A program made the position numbers and the translations under genes. Below the pieces are notes generated by a model, which saw nothing but the letters and a program-made list of their open reading frames with translations, had not been told where the DNA came from and searched no databases. 64,000 bases of DNA from Paraescarpia echinospica (taxonomy: Eukaryota; Annelida; Polychaeta; Sabellida; Siboglinidae): the NCBI GenBank assembly GCA_020002185.1, contig CM034539.1, positions 29,653,750-29,717,749 on the forward strand, in the 5' to 3' direction. Of this stretch, positions 35,401 to 44,473 are shown one piece after another; position 1 is the stretch's first letter, and every line of letters starts with the position of its first letter.

Positions 35401-38056
35401 ACCAAATCTATTCTAACATTGTGGATGCTATGTTACAGTAAGTTGTGACCAAATCTATTCTAACATTGTGGATGCTATGTTACAGTAAGTTGTGACCAAA
35501 TCTATTCTAACATTGTGGATGCTATGTTACAGTAAGTTGTGACCAAATCTATTCTAACATTGTGGATGCTATGTTACAGTAAGTTGTGACCAAATCTATG
35601 TACACAGCAAAACTGCTCGATCAATTTTTATGATATTTAGCAACACTAAGAATGGGAATAAGTATTTACAAAGCTTCAGAGATAGTGAGATGGACCTACA
35701 GTTTGTACATACCTCTTCAACAGGCATGTTCCAAAACACTGTGCAACCTTCTCTGAAAACAGAAATTTTGCTGTTTCACCAATCATAGGACAGTGTCAAC
35801 ATCATTATGCTAGTAATAATTAAGACTCATTACCCGATACAATAAGACTAAATCTCATAACAAATATCACAGAGATATATAAAATACTTATTATGTTAAA
35901 AACATTGTATTAAGTATGAACTAATCTGAACAACGAAACCCAGACATATGAGTAAAGAGGCACATCTTATGAGTGATATTTTACTTATTTCACAATTACT
36001 TTACCTGTTTTTCATGACGTTTCGGCTGCTTTCAGCAGTCTTCTTCAGACGACTACCGCTAGATGGCGACACAGTAGTCCTGTGGGGGGCACACACCAGA
36101 GTGACTATGTCTCCACAGGTATACCATGTCGCCATCTAGTGGTAAGATTTTATCTGAGGAAGACTGCTGAAAGCAGCCGAAACGTGGAAAATGGAAACTG
36201 ACTATGAAATAAGTAAAAATATCACTCATTTAAACGAAACTCAGACATTTTCCATACAGGACAACCTAAATGTATATATCATCTATTGAAATTTTTAAAG
36301 TTACGGCCCCCATCATGGTATACTAATTGCACCATGTAAACCCTACATTAAACATCAGAATCAACGTTGTGCTGTATTGTAAAACAATATGAAAATCAAT
36401 GCTTTATGATCACCTGAAGAAAAATATTTCCCGTGGTTCGTCATCGAGTCTGTAGTTTGCCTCTGCACACATGGCGTCTTCGACATCTGCAACAGCCCAA
36501 GTTGTCTTTAAGTTTAAGATACTAAAAATCCTCAGATGTATTCCATTCAAAGGTTCTTGTTCAAACAAACTTTTTTGCTCATTTAATTTCAGACTCACTT
36601 TGCAAATGAATCTCTCTAATATTCACTACAGTGTGAAGGTCGGTTGTACAAATATTTTTATTTTTATTTAGTATTGATGAAATCATAAAAAACTAATAAA
36701 TTATTTTGACTGAGCAGTCAAAATTATGTTAAAAGGGCAGAATTAACACATCTCTCTCTCTCTCTATATATATATATATAATTATATATACACTACAGCA
36801 TACAACTATTTACATTATCAATCAAAGTAAATCATTTAATTGACCATAACAAAAGTATGTGATTCACACATGCAGGGTTCACACTTAAGAGCAGCCATTA
36901 TTCTACCTTTTATATATTTTCTAAATTGGTTTGTAAACAGAGCTAGAGTCGATTACACACTCATGATTATGATTACACTGCCTTGGGAAAAGTCGATTAC
37001 GATTACACACTTGGAAAAAATTGATTACGATTATGATTATGATTACGATTACAGTTCTCCTATTATGACTACTTTTTTTGGCAAGGCATATCAACTCTTC
37101 TTACAAAGATGACCAACTGTAGGCAATTCACAACTGTATTTCAAAGGGTAGGCTGCAGGCATGACTGAATACAACCAAAAGATTTAATCCTTTAGAAGGA
37201 TTTGTATGATTCTATGCAAACACTAGCAGTGAGAAACCAATAAAAGTAAATTGCAGTTAGCCATGGTCCAGGTATGACCAGGCCAGATCTGAACCGATGG
37301 TCCAGGTATGACCAGGCCAGATCTGAACCCATGGTCCAGGTATGACCAGGCCAGATCTGAACCAGGCATATGAAGACTCTTCTGACAAACTGTGAATAAA
37401 ACCAAAGGATTTAATCCTTCAGAAGGATCTGTGCAAACACTAGCAGTGACTGGCCAGTGAGCAGTGAGATACCAATAAAAGTAAATTGCAATTAGCCATG
37501 GCCCATGTGCTGGGATCACTGACCAGTGCACCAGAGTTTCTGTGATTATTGACTTACAAATGGTTTCAATTCATGAATTGTTGTATGTATGTATATATAT
37601 ACTATATATATATATATAGTATATGTATGTACAAATATATATATATATATACTATATATATATATATATATTATATGTATGTACAAATATATATATATAT
37701 ATATACTGGAATCAAAAGTATTATGACATGTTTAATCACTGTTTGAAAAAATATATTAGGTGTAATCAAGTATGATTACACAATTACAGTACACAATTAC
37801 GAATACACTGCCTTAGAAAACAATTTGATTATGATTACAACTGTGTGTAATCAATTACAATCAATTACAATTGTAATCGACCCCAGCTCTATTTGTAAAT
37901 AACATCCTTGGTAACAAATAAGGTGAGTCTGGCAGAGATTCACTCACCAGTAGGCATTTTAACCATGCTGTAGAGGCCCTGTTTGACGAGGGCTTCTGAC
38001 AGACCCTCCAAGTCATACTCCTCTGACGTGGCATAGGCTGACACATCATACAGCTC
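26358..38056 (-). CDS. RMND1: RMND1 homologue (RMD1/DUF155 family), 10 exons, 5' end not found
   Basis: Minus-strand exons, in coding order: 38056-37948, 36486-36414, 35752-35713, 33585-33485, 32270-32158, 31529-31465, 30790-30714, 29990-29870, 27100-26984, 26405-26358. They join to 864 nt, 287 residues and TAA, with every phase consistent. Diagnostic segments are [16 protein letters not shown] (exons 2-3), [20 protein letters not shown] (exons 5-6), [20 protein letters not shown] (exons 7-8) and the C-terminal [17 protein letters not shown] hydrophobic helix. In animals RMND1 is an inner-mitochondrial-membrane protein needed for mitochondrial translation; that role comes from the family. The transit-peptide exon or exons are missing, probably in or near the 39658-40657 gap. 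Introns hold a 47-bp satellite, a SINE, several MITEs and hAT-like DNA. Fungal RMD1-like proteins are the only close alternative; the match is best to RMND1. Confidence 0.95.
26406..26983 (-). other. RMND1 last intron with MITE-A remnants
   Basis: Contains pieces of the MITE-A family, including tgttaatgtattgatatcat at about 26507 and a right-end block with atctgatatcgga... at about 26918-26958 (agtctgatatcggata, then ttctgagatgatccct). Confidence 0.55.
26984..27100 (-). CDS. RMND1: RMND1 exon 9
   Basis: 39 codons, phase 0 to 0: [20 protein letters not shown], then [15 protein letters not shown]. The SSRLEW segment followed by Ile/Leu is the family hallmark just before the membrane helix. Confidence 0.96.
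27288..27487. mobile_element. MITE-A, copy 2
   Basis: Inverted-repeat element: left end gatcatatcagaatgttgat and right end acattctgagatgatccct. The interior has gaccgatactgttaatgt. Same family as 28335-28478 (left-truncated), 33769-33994 and remnants in 26488-26958. Confidence 0.75.
27880..28040 (+). pseudogene. LINE ORF1-like (Transposase_22-like) fragment, copy A
   Basis: Plus-strand frame: [20 protein letters not shown], then [20 protein letters not shown]. This fits the RNA-binding ORF1p (L1 transposable element, Transposase_22) pattern: R-IVVKF--FKD-E-VL, then I-V-ED-S--V--R. It breaks off after VMAR. Transposon-derived, not a host gene. Confidence 0.6.
29283..29650 (+). pseudogene. LINE ORF1-like fragment, copy B, interrupted by a MITE
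   Basis: Same [20 protein letters not shown] frame as copy A. It is interrupted at 29394 by a 125-bp insertion and resumes at 29520 with [20 protein letters not shown], then [12 protein letters not shown], the family's C-terminal motif. The resumed half is longer than in copy A. Confidence 0.65.
29395..29519. mobile_element. 125-bp TA-flanked MITE with perfect 25-bp inverted ends
   Basis: Begins CCGTAAATTCTGTATTTGTA (25 bp in all) at 29395 and ends with its perfect reverse complement at 29519. TA dinucleotides flank it at 29393-29394 and 29520-29521. The paralogous site in copy A (near 27995) reads catctatgtcaacgagga with one TA, so insertion and TA duplication are directly visible. TA duplication is the Tc1/mariner signature. 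Confidence 0.93.
29870..29990 (-). CDS. RMND1: RMND1 exon 8
   Basis: 121 nt: one base completing Arg, then 40 codons ([20 protein letters not shown], then [10 protein letters not shown]). The [17 protein letters not shown] segment is among the most conserved in the family. Confidence 0.97.
30008..30336 (-). mobile_element. tRNA-derived SINE, copy 1
   Basis: On the minus strand from about 30336 it starts with a tRNA-like head (gcagtagtgcagtgactata, then ggttcgaatcc, a B-box of the RNA polymerase III promoter). The body contains tgaatgagtacctcgctata and gtcgagatggtg, and the tail ends agtcctgatgactggatag near 30050. Matching copies are at 46466-46785, 63885-64000 and the broken copy in 48449-50520. 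It sits 18 bp upstream of RMND1 exon 8, in the host gene's orientation. Confidence 0.85.
30714..30790 (-). CDS. RMND1: RMND1 exon 7
   Basis: 77 nt, phase 0 in, two bases out: [20 protein letters not shown], then ELFNL and the split Arg. Confidence 0.95.
30791..31464 (-). other. RMND1 intron 6
   Basis: AT-rich intron, no element recognised. Confidence 0.5.
31465..31529 (-). CDS. RMND1: RMND1 exon 6
   Basis: 65 nt: two bases completing Val, then [20 protein letters not shown] and E. KLAIWEAS is a family hallmark. Confidence 0.96.
32158..32270 (-). CDS. RMND1: RMND1 exon 5
   Basis: 113 nt, 37 full codons ([18 protein letters not shown], then [13 protein letters not shown]). The [12 protein letters not shown] segment is diagnostic. 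Confidence 0.96.
32271..33484 (-). other. RMND1 intron 4
   Basis: No element ends seen. A 50-bp direct repeat (cagtacgacaggccggtttt / cagtacgacaggtcggtttt) lies at about 32790-32858. Plus-strand frames here are unremarkable. Confidence 0.5.
33485..33585 (-). CDS. RMND1: RMND1 exon 4
   Basis: 101 nt, phase 0 in: [20 protein letters not shown], then [13 protein letters not shown] and two bases of Glu. Donor gtaagt. Confidence 0.92.
33769..33994. mobile_element. MITE-A, copy 4 (full-length)
   Basis: 226 bp with inverted ends: left gggatcacctcagaatgccg and right atcgatgttctgagatgatc. The interior contains gaccgatactgttaatatg, shared with the copies near 26.5, 27.3 and 28.4 kb. It is non-coding. 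Confidence 0.78.
34329..35599. repeat. 47-bp satellite, 27 units, nearly identical
   Basis: The unit is ctattctaacattgtggatg, then ctatgttacagtaagttg, then tgaccaaat (47 bp). Units differ mainly at one site: gctatg in the outer units and gctacg in a block from about 34575 to 34920. The near-identity implies recent expansion or homogenisation. On the plus strand every unit contains acagtaagt, a consensus splice donor, although the host gene here (RMND1) is on the minus strand. Confidence 0.98.
35713..35752 (-). CDS. RMND1: RMND1 exon 3 (40 nt)
   Basis: One base completing Arg, then [13 protein letters not shown]. Short, but its sequence (F-REG--VFWN in the family) and both phases fit. Confidence 0.93.
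35932..36248. mobile_element. Short inverted dimer with 16-bp flanking direct repeat
   Basis: Two inverted arms: left from 35970 (tgagtgatattttacttatt, then gacgtttcggctgctttcag), right ending 36228 with the complement (ctgaaagcagccgaaacgt, then aagtaaaaatatcactca). They flank a middle carrying ctagatggcgaca in both orientations. The flanks repeat directly: aacgaaacccagacat at 35933-35948 and aacgaaactcagacat at 36233-36248. A long imperfect duplication of this kind fits target-primed retroposition. The stem-loop followed by CGAAACGT resembles the end of the Penelope-like element at 38.4 kb. Confidence 0.6.
36414..36486 (-). CDS. RMND1: RMND1 exon 2
   Basis: 73 nt: two bases completing Asp, then [20 protein letters not shown], then FFF and two bases of Arg. 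Leads into the REG--VFWN motif. Confidence 0.94.
36938..37891. mobile_element. Non-autonomous hAT-like element with perfect 8-bp target duplication
   Basis: Ends are CAGAGCTAGAGTCGATTAC at 36938 and the inverted GTAATCGACCCCAGCTCTA ending at 37891. TTTGTAAA flanks both sides (36930-36937 and 37892-37899), an exact 8-bp duplication as hAT transposases make. Subterminal regions are rich in gattac/gtaatc. The 954-bp interior has no transposase. It holds a 35-bp triplication (37258-37365), a direct duplication (gcaaacactagcagtga at 37216 and 37434) and an AT-rich palindromic stretch (37584-37710). Confidence 0.9.
37948..38056 (-). CDS. RMND1: RMND1 first recognised exon
   Basis: 109 nt: [20 protein letters not shown], then [16 protein letters not shown] and one base of Asp. 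The Y-T-AYAT--EY-L--L pattern marks the start of the conserved domain. Its acceptor (gttgtgcag) shows that at least one more exon lies upstream at higher coordinates. Confidence 0.94.
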
Positions 38057-38399
38057 CTGCACAACACGAGCGTATGTGACTGCAACACTTTGGTATATAT
38101 ACTTCTTCTTCATATGATTAGTTCATCATTCTATGTTAGCCACACATATGCAGATGCAACATTCAAATAGTGAACCATGTTTCAGGCTAACAAAATGCAA
38201 TTTGGCAGGCAGTGTACATATAGCAACTTGTTATAACCGTGGAGTTTTATCAATCATTGTAAACAGATTTGGAGGCTTTGGGAGAGGAGAACAAAGGCAA
38301 AAGATTACGGGGCGTGGTGACAGCAGTGCAAGAACCGTGAGGGAAAAGTATAAATCAGGGTATGGACTTTCAGGGAAAGAATGATAACACACTCCGAAC

Positions 38400-39657
38400 C
38401 TTTAATAGGAAGAATTAAACTTGCATTGGAGCTATACACTGTAGTTGAAATTTGCAACGTTTCGATCCGTCTACAGCGGATCTTGATTTCGGTGGCTCAG
38501 ATTCTGGTGGAATGATCTGGTTGTAGATGGCGGGCAGGTGGTATCCCTGATCTCGGTTCATTGTAGGGGTCCTCTGTTTGATGTAGATGGCCTCCTTTAC
38601 TTTTCTCTTGTGCCAGTTCTGTTTTCTGGCCAAGACCTTGATGTTGTCCAAGGATACTGAGTGTCCTGTGGCCAGACAATGGTTTCCTACTCATATAGGC
38701 TTATCCAGGTTTGTGTGTTCTTTAAACATCTGGCTGAGTGGTCTTGTTGTTTCACCGATGTAAATGTGGCTGCTGTTGTTGTCACTGATAATGTGGTAGA
38801 TAGTTCCACACTGGTGTTCTTTGGGGGTTTTGTCCTTGAGGTGCACTACCACTGAACGGAGGGTGTTGGCGGGTTTATGGTACAAATGCACATTGTGTGA
38901 CTTGTAAACTCGTCCAAGTTGTTCTGATAGCCCTGCTACGTATGGTAGTCCCAACATGGGCTGATTCAAGTTAATTGTTTTTGCACTGTTGTTGTTAGTA
39001 GGTGGTCTGTTTTCATGAGGTGGCGGGACTTCAAGCGCCCACTCTGGCAGGTCATTGGCTTTCAAGGCATTGTGGACATATGCAAGTTCTGCTTTTCAGT
39101 CTTCAGCTGTGGTGATGTATTGCCTTGCCCTGTTGGTGAGGGTGCGTATGACTGACCTCTTGCGAGTTAGGGGGTGGTGAGATTTGAAGTTGAGGTATTA
39201 ATCAGTATGTGTAGGCTTCCTATATTATATATATACGGTTAACTTGGTGGATTTGTCATTCTGAATGTGCATGCATAGGTCCAGGAAAAGGAGTTCACTG
39301 TATTTTTCTGGTTCGATGTTGTTGATATGTTCAGTGAACTCTTCCACGTCATATTCATGGTCCATTGGAGCACAGTGAACATGTCATCCACGTAGCATAG
39401 TCACAGCGATGGGGTTGAGGTGCCGTAGAGATAGCTAGTTTCTCAAAGTATTCCATGTAGCAGTTAGCTACTAGGGGGATATGGGTAACCCCATGGCTGA
39501 CCCCATGTGTCTGTTGATAGTAAACACCATCATATATGAAACTTATGGTGCTTAGGCATAAGTCTATGAGCTCCATTATCTGTGGGATAGCTATTTCCAT
39601 GAAGCTGGCTAGGGTGTAGGGTATCATCTTCATGTAATCTTCCAGTGCCACATCTAC
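38400..39657 (-). mobile_element. Penelope-like retroelement remnant (RT and GIY-YIG), cut by gap
   Basis: On the minus strand from the gap edge: an RT palm segment with IYDGVYYQQTHGVSHGV and ANCYMEYFEKLAI, then after a frame break LCYVDDMFTVLQW, which carries the catalytic YVDD (about 39398-39387). Later come EFTEHINNIEPEKYSELLFL, then CGTIYHIISDNN and HIYIGETTRPLSQMFKEH, the GIY-YIG endonuclease motif with YIGET (38691-39065). A C-terminal tail follows in another frame (LARKQNWHKRKVKEAIYI, then NRDQGYHLPAIYN). At least three frame breaks and an in-frame stop make it inactive. The 5' part is in or beyond the gap. Confidence 0.9.
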
Positions 39658-40657
39658 NNNNNNNNNNNNNNNNNNNNNNNNNNNNNNNNNNNNNNNNNNN
39701 NNNNNNNNNNNNNNNNNNNNNNNNNNNNNNNNNNNNNNNNNNNNNNNNNNNNNNNNNNNNNNNNNNNNNNNNNNNNNNNNNNNNNNNNNNNNNNNNNNNN
39801 NNNNNNNNNNNNNNNNNNNNNNNNNNNNNNNNNNNNNNNNNNNNNNNNNNNNNNNNNNNNNNNNNNNNNNNNNNNNNNNNNNNNNNNNNNNNNNNNNNNN
39901 NNNNNNNNNNNNNNNNNNNNNNNNNNNNNNNNNNNNNNNNNNNNNNNNNNNNNNNNNNNNNNNNNNNNNNNNNNNNNNNNNNNNNNNNNNNNNNNNNNNN
40001 NNNNNNNNNNNNNNNNNNNNNNNNNNNNNNNNNNNNNNNNNNNNNNNNNNNNNNNNNNNNNNNNNNNNNNNNNNNNNNNNNNNNNNNNNNNNNNNNNNNN
40101 NNNNNNNNNNNNNNNNNNNNNNNNNNNNNNNNNNNNNNNNNNNNNNNNNNNNNNNNNNNNNNNNNNNNNNNNNNNNNNNNNNNNNNNNNNNNNNNNNNNN
40201 NNNNNNNNNNNNNNNNNNNNNNNNNNNNNNNNNNNNNNNNNNNNNNNNNNNNNNNNNNNNNNNNNNNNNNNNNNNNNNNNNNNNNNNNNNNNNNNNNNNN
40301 NNNNNNNNNNNNNNNNNNNNNNNNNNNNNNNNNNNNNNNNNNNNNNNNNNNNNNNNNNNNNNNNNNNNNNNNNNNNNNNNNNNNNNNNNNNNNNNNNNNN
40401 NNNNNNNNNNNNNNNNNNNNNNNNNNNNNNNNNNNNNNNNNNNNNNNNNNNNNNNNNNNNNNNNNNNNNNNNNNNNNNNNNNNNNNNNNNNNNNNNNNNN
40501 NNNNNNNNNNNNNNNNNNNNNNNNNNNNNNNNNNNNNNNNNNNNNNNNNNNNNNNNNNNNNNNNNNNNNNNNNNNNNNNNNNNNNNNNNNNNNNNNNNNN
40601 NNNNNNNNNNNNNNNNNNNNNNNNNNNNNNNNNNNNNNNNNNNNNNNNNNNNNNNNN
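39658..40657. other. Assembly gap, 1000 N
   Basis: Exactly 1000 N, so the true size is unknown. It interrupts the Penelope-like element and lies between the 5' ends of RMND1 and RANBP2, whose first exons may be hidden here. Confidence 0.99.
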
Positions 40658-41396
40658 TATATTATTGACATTCATACGGATTTGTAATTGTCAATTATAA
40701 TTGTCAATTACAATGGATTTTTGTTTCGCTCAAAATAATAAACAGAACTAATGATATATCTCAGATCATCCCACATTCATATTGTTACCACACAATTGGC
40801 TTCTCAGCACCTTGCTGCCCTCAAGCTTATTAGGAAATAATTCCACAGTGAAAGGTTAGTGTTAGTGCACAGCCTTATTTAACTAAATTACAATAAGTAC
40901 AGCTAGCCTGTGTAGCACTGGACCACAGGCCTATCACTTGTTCTTGGCCTCCTACTGGACACTTGTCAACTGCTGAAGCCTGCTACTGCTAGAGCTAGTG
41001 CTTCAATGGGTCAGCTCTATATGCCCTCCCCAATGGAAGAGAAGGCATGTTTTATATCTCTATCAGTGCTTCCAATGTGCCAAGTCAATAAGTCAAATAA
41101 AGACTAGTTGGCACTGTGCCTGTCCATGGGTGACTGATTGTTTGGAAAGACACTGCTAAACATGACAGTGCAAGGACTGTGGCAGGACAGGCAGACAGCT
41201 GTTATCTGCCCATGTTCACCAGAAAGAGTCACTGCCTGACTATAACACCCAAAAAAATGGGGAGTATGCGAGGGAAGGTGATTTCAGAGGTTTGGTTTTC
41301 ATAATGAAAAAAAATCAGTTCTGGGAGTTTCACCCACAATTGGAGAAACTATGGAAAAGTAATTGAACAATTAAGGCAATTACAATGGCCAATTAC
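40658..41396. other. Sequence after gap 2, no gene recognised
   Basis: Begins with short palindromic gtcaattataattgtcaattac motifs like those in the hAT-like element at 36.9 kb. The rest shows no exon with good splice sites on either strand. Confidence 0.45.
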
Positions 41397-41500
<104 letters not shown>

Positions 41501-41699
41501 CAGTTACAATTACAATACTTTCAAATATTTCAATTACATCATAATTGAAATTAATTACGAATTACAATAGTTGACCCCGACCCTGATCACGATGCAATTA
41601 TGTAATCTTCATAAAACAAATAAATAGAATAACCAGACTATATTAATTTTTTATGATATGCGTTTGTGGCAAGCAAATTTACACTCGAGGACATCTGCG

Positions 41700-42695
41700 C
41701 TTATGTGAAACTGACGTCATCGTTTCTATGGTAGCGTCATTATAGTTTCCACGAATTTGAAGGGGAATTCCACTGAGACACACAAAGTAGTAGTTTTAAA
41801 GGATGGACTGGTGACATATGGCATTAATGTCATGTTTTCTTTTGTAGTAGATATGTTCATACCAACACCTACTAATGTTCTATGTAGAAAAAGTAAAGAA
41901 ATCAACTGACACGATAGGCACCCGAGCGACCTTAAGTTAGATTCTTCTGTAATATGGTGTGTTGACAAGGCAAGGGAACAGTAAGCCTGCATGGTTTCGA
42001 CCAGCAGGGTAAAAGGGTAAAATTATGTACCCAAATATAATTCTAGGGTACAAATACGTACCCAAAATAAATTGTTTTAATGGTGAAGAATGAGCCCGTG
42101 CCAATACGTTTATGCTAGCTATTCTGTGATTGGCTAAACGTGGTATTCACTGCAGGATTGAAGCCTTCACCTCAGAATAGAACATTGCATACCGGTATAT
42201 TGGTAGGCCTAGAGTCAAGAATATGGTGTGCTGTCATTGCTGTAAATTTGTCGTGATGTTTTCGAGTATTAGTTGTTTCTTGGTGAAGAAAAGTAACACA
42301 AGATACCATACTACATTATGAATCGGACTATTTATTCTAAAATGTGAAGGCAAATTTACAATTCAATTCAATTTACAAGTCATTCATTCTCCTACGAAAT
42401 TCTCCTACGAAACATGGAACTGATCACCATGAACCGGGCGGGATTTCCGAATCCAAATGCCGGGAAATCGCTTATCGGAGCATCTAGAAACCCTATTTTT
42501 TTGGGGGGAGGGCCACAGACCCCACGTCCATCAGGGCGCCTACAGTGCCCATGGCAGGCTTTGTCTGCCGGTTCCGCAGTCTAAAAATTGACTACACACC
42601 CAAATTATTTTTTCTGCTGGAAACCCTGACTTGAGTTTGTCAAAAGTGTACCCTTTCTGTGTACTATGTCGAACAATTACATAAATGTTTGATTG
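41700..42695. other. Intergenic interval between RMND1 and RANBP2
   Basis: Contains a TGACGTCA palindrome at 41712-41719 and a CCAAT-type attgg at about 42130. A minus-strand open frame at 41992-41726 begins at an ATG, but no good phase-0 donor supports it as the RMND1 first exon. No RANBP2 5' exon could be recognised. Confidence 0.35.
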
Positions 42696-44410
42696 TAGCA
42701 GACAGGGTGGAGGAGTAATGTTGTTGTCTGGTTGTTGAAGTACTGGGCATAGAGGGTGGAGGAGTAATGTTGTTGTCTGGTTGTTGAAGTACTGTGCAGA
42801 CAGGGTGGAGGAGTAATGTTGTTGTCTGGTTGTTGAAGTACTGTGCAGACAGGGTGGAGGAGTAATGTTGTCTGGTTGTTGAAGTACTGTGCAGACAGGA
42901 TGGAGGAGTAATGTTGTTGTCTGGTTATTGAAGTACTGTGCAGACAGGGTGGAGGAGTAGTGTTGTTTTGTCTGGCTGTTAAAGTACTGTGCAGACAGGG
43001 TGGAGGAGTAATGTTGTTGTCTGGTTGTTGAAGTACTGTGCAGGCAGGGTGGAGGAGTAGTGTTGTTTTGTCTGGCTGTTGAAGTACTGTGCAGACAGGG
43101 TGGAGGAGTAATGTTGTTGTCTGGTTGTTGAAGTACTGTGCAGGGTGGAGGAGTAATGTTGTTGTCTGGCTGTTGAAGTACTGTGCAGACAGGGTGGAGG
43201 AGTAATGTTGTTGTCTGGTTGTTGAAGTACTGTGCAGGCAGGGTGGAGGAGTAGTGTTGTTTTTTCTGGCTGTTGAAGTACTGTGCAGACAGGGTGGAGG
43301 AGTAATGTTGTTGTCTGGTTGTTGAAGTACTGTGCAGGCAGGGTGGAGGAGTAATGTTGTTGTCTGGCTGTTGAAGTACTGTGCAGACAGGGTGGAGGAG
43401 TAATGTTGTTGTCTGGTTGTTGAAGTACTGTGCAGGCAGGGTGGAGGAGTAATGTTGTTGTCTGGTTGTTGAAGTACTGTGCAGGCAGGGTGGAGTAATG
43501 TTGTCTGATTGTTGAAGTACTGTGCAGGCAGGGTGGAGTAGTGTTGTTTTGTCTGGCTGTTGAAGTACTGTGCAGACAGGGTGGAGGAGTAATGTTGTCT
43601 GGTTGTTGAAGTACTGTGCAGGCAGGGTGGAGGAGTAATGTTGTTGTCTGGTTGTTGAAGTACTGTGCAGGCAGGGTGGAGTAATGTTGTTGTCTGATTG
43701 TTGAAGTACTGTGCAGACAGGGTGGAGGAGTAATGTTGTTGTCTGGTTGTTGAAGTACTGGGCAGACAGGGTGGAGGAATAATGTTGTTGTCTGGTTGTT
43801 GAAGTACTGGGCAGACAGGGTGGAGGAGTAATGTTGTTGTCTGGTTGTTGAAGTACTGGGCAGACATGGTGGATGAGTAATGTTGTTGTCTGGTTGTTGA
43901 AGTACTGGGCAGACAGGGTGGAGGAGTAATGTTGTTGTCTGGTTGTTGAAGTACTTGGCAGACAGGGTGGAGGAGTAATGTTGTCTGGTTGTTGAAGTAC
44001 TGGGCAGACAGGGTGGAGTAATGTTGTCTGGTTGTTGAAGTACTGTGCAGACAGGGTGGATGAATAATGTTGTCTGGTTGTTGAAGTACTGGGCAGACAG
44101 GGTGGGGGAGTAATGTTGTCTGGTTGTTGAAGTACTGTGCAGACAGGGTGGAGGAGTAATGTTGTCTGGTTGTTGAAGTACTGGGCAGACAGGGTGGAGG
44201 AGTAATGTTGTCTGGTTGTTGAAGTACTGTGCAGACAGGGTGGAGGAGTAATGTTGTCTGGTTGTTGAAGTACTGGGCAGACAGGGTGGGGGAGTAATGT
44301 TGTCTGGTTATTGTAGTATTGGGCAGGCAGAGTGGAGTGGATGAATAATGTCTGATTGTTGCAGTACTGGGCAGACAGGGTGAAGGAGTAATGTTGTTGT
44401 CTGGTTGTTG
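42696..44410. repeat. About 49-bp minisatellite derived from the adjacent RANBP2 exon start
   Basis: About 35 units (46-49 bp): tggttgttgaagtactgtgc, then agacagggtggaggagtaat, then gttgttgtc. Shorter units lack one gttg. The segment tactgggcagacagggtggag in many units equals the first 21 nt of the exon at 44414 apart from one base. The upstream ctggttgttg equals the sequence just before the exon's AG. The long minus-strand Gln/Thr-rich frame (43867-42677) is an artefact. Confidence 0.97.
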
Positions 44411-44413
44411 CAG

Positions 44414-44473
44414 TACTGGGCCGACAGGGTGGAGAAAATCTTCCCGCGCAAGAACATCGCCTTCAGACTACGG
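44414..44473 (+). CDS. RANBP2: RANBP2 exon a (first recognised)
   Basis: 20 codons, YWADRVEKIFPRKNIAFRLR, phase 0 to 0, acceptor ggttgttgcag, donor gttagt. The adjacent minisatellite is built from its first 21 nt and its acceptor. Confidence 0.85.

Noticed and set aside
36150..36176. Hammerhead ribozyme in ctgaggaagactgctgaaag then cagccgaaac
   Set aside because: CTGA-GA and GAAA elements with a stem are present, but stem II does not begin and close at the positions that the hammerhead core requires, and no stem I/III partner is clear.
41726..41992. Minus-strand frame starting at an ATG as RMND1 first exon
   Set aside because: The position and an LLFLHRTL-like stretch fit a transit peptide, but no good phase-0 donor is seen and RMND1 N termini are too variable to judge by eye. 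Kept only as a possibility.
42677..43867. Minus-strand frame of 396 codons
   Set aside because: Antisense reading of the exon-derived minisatellite.
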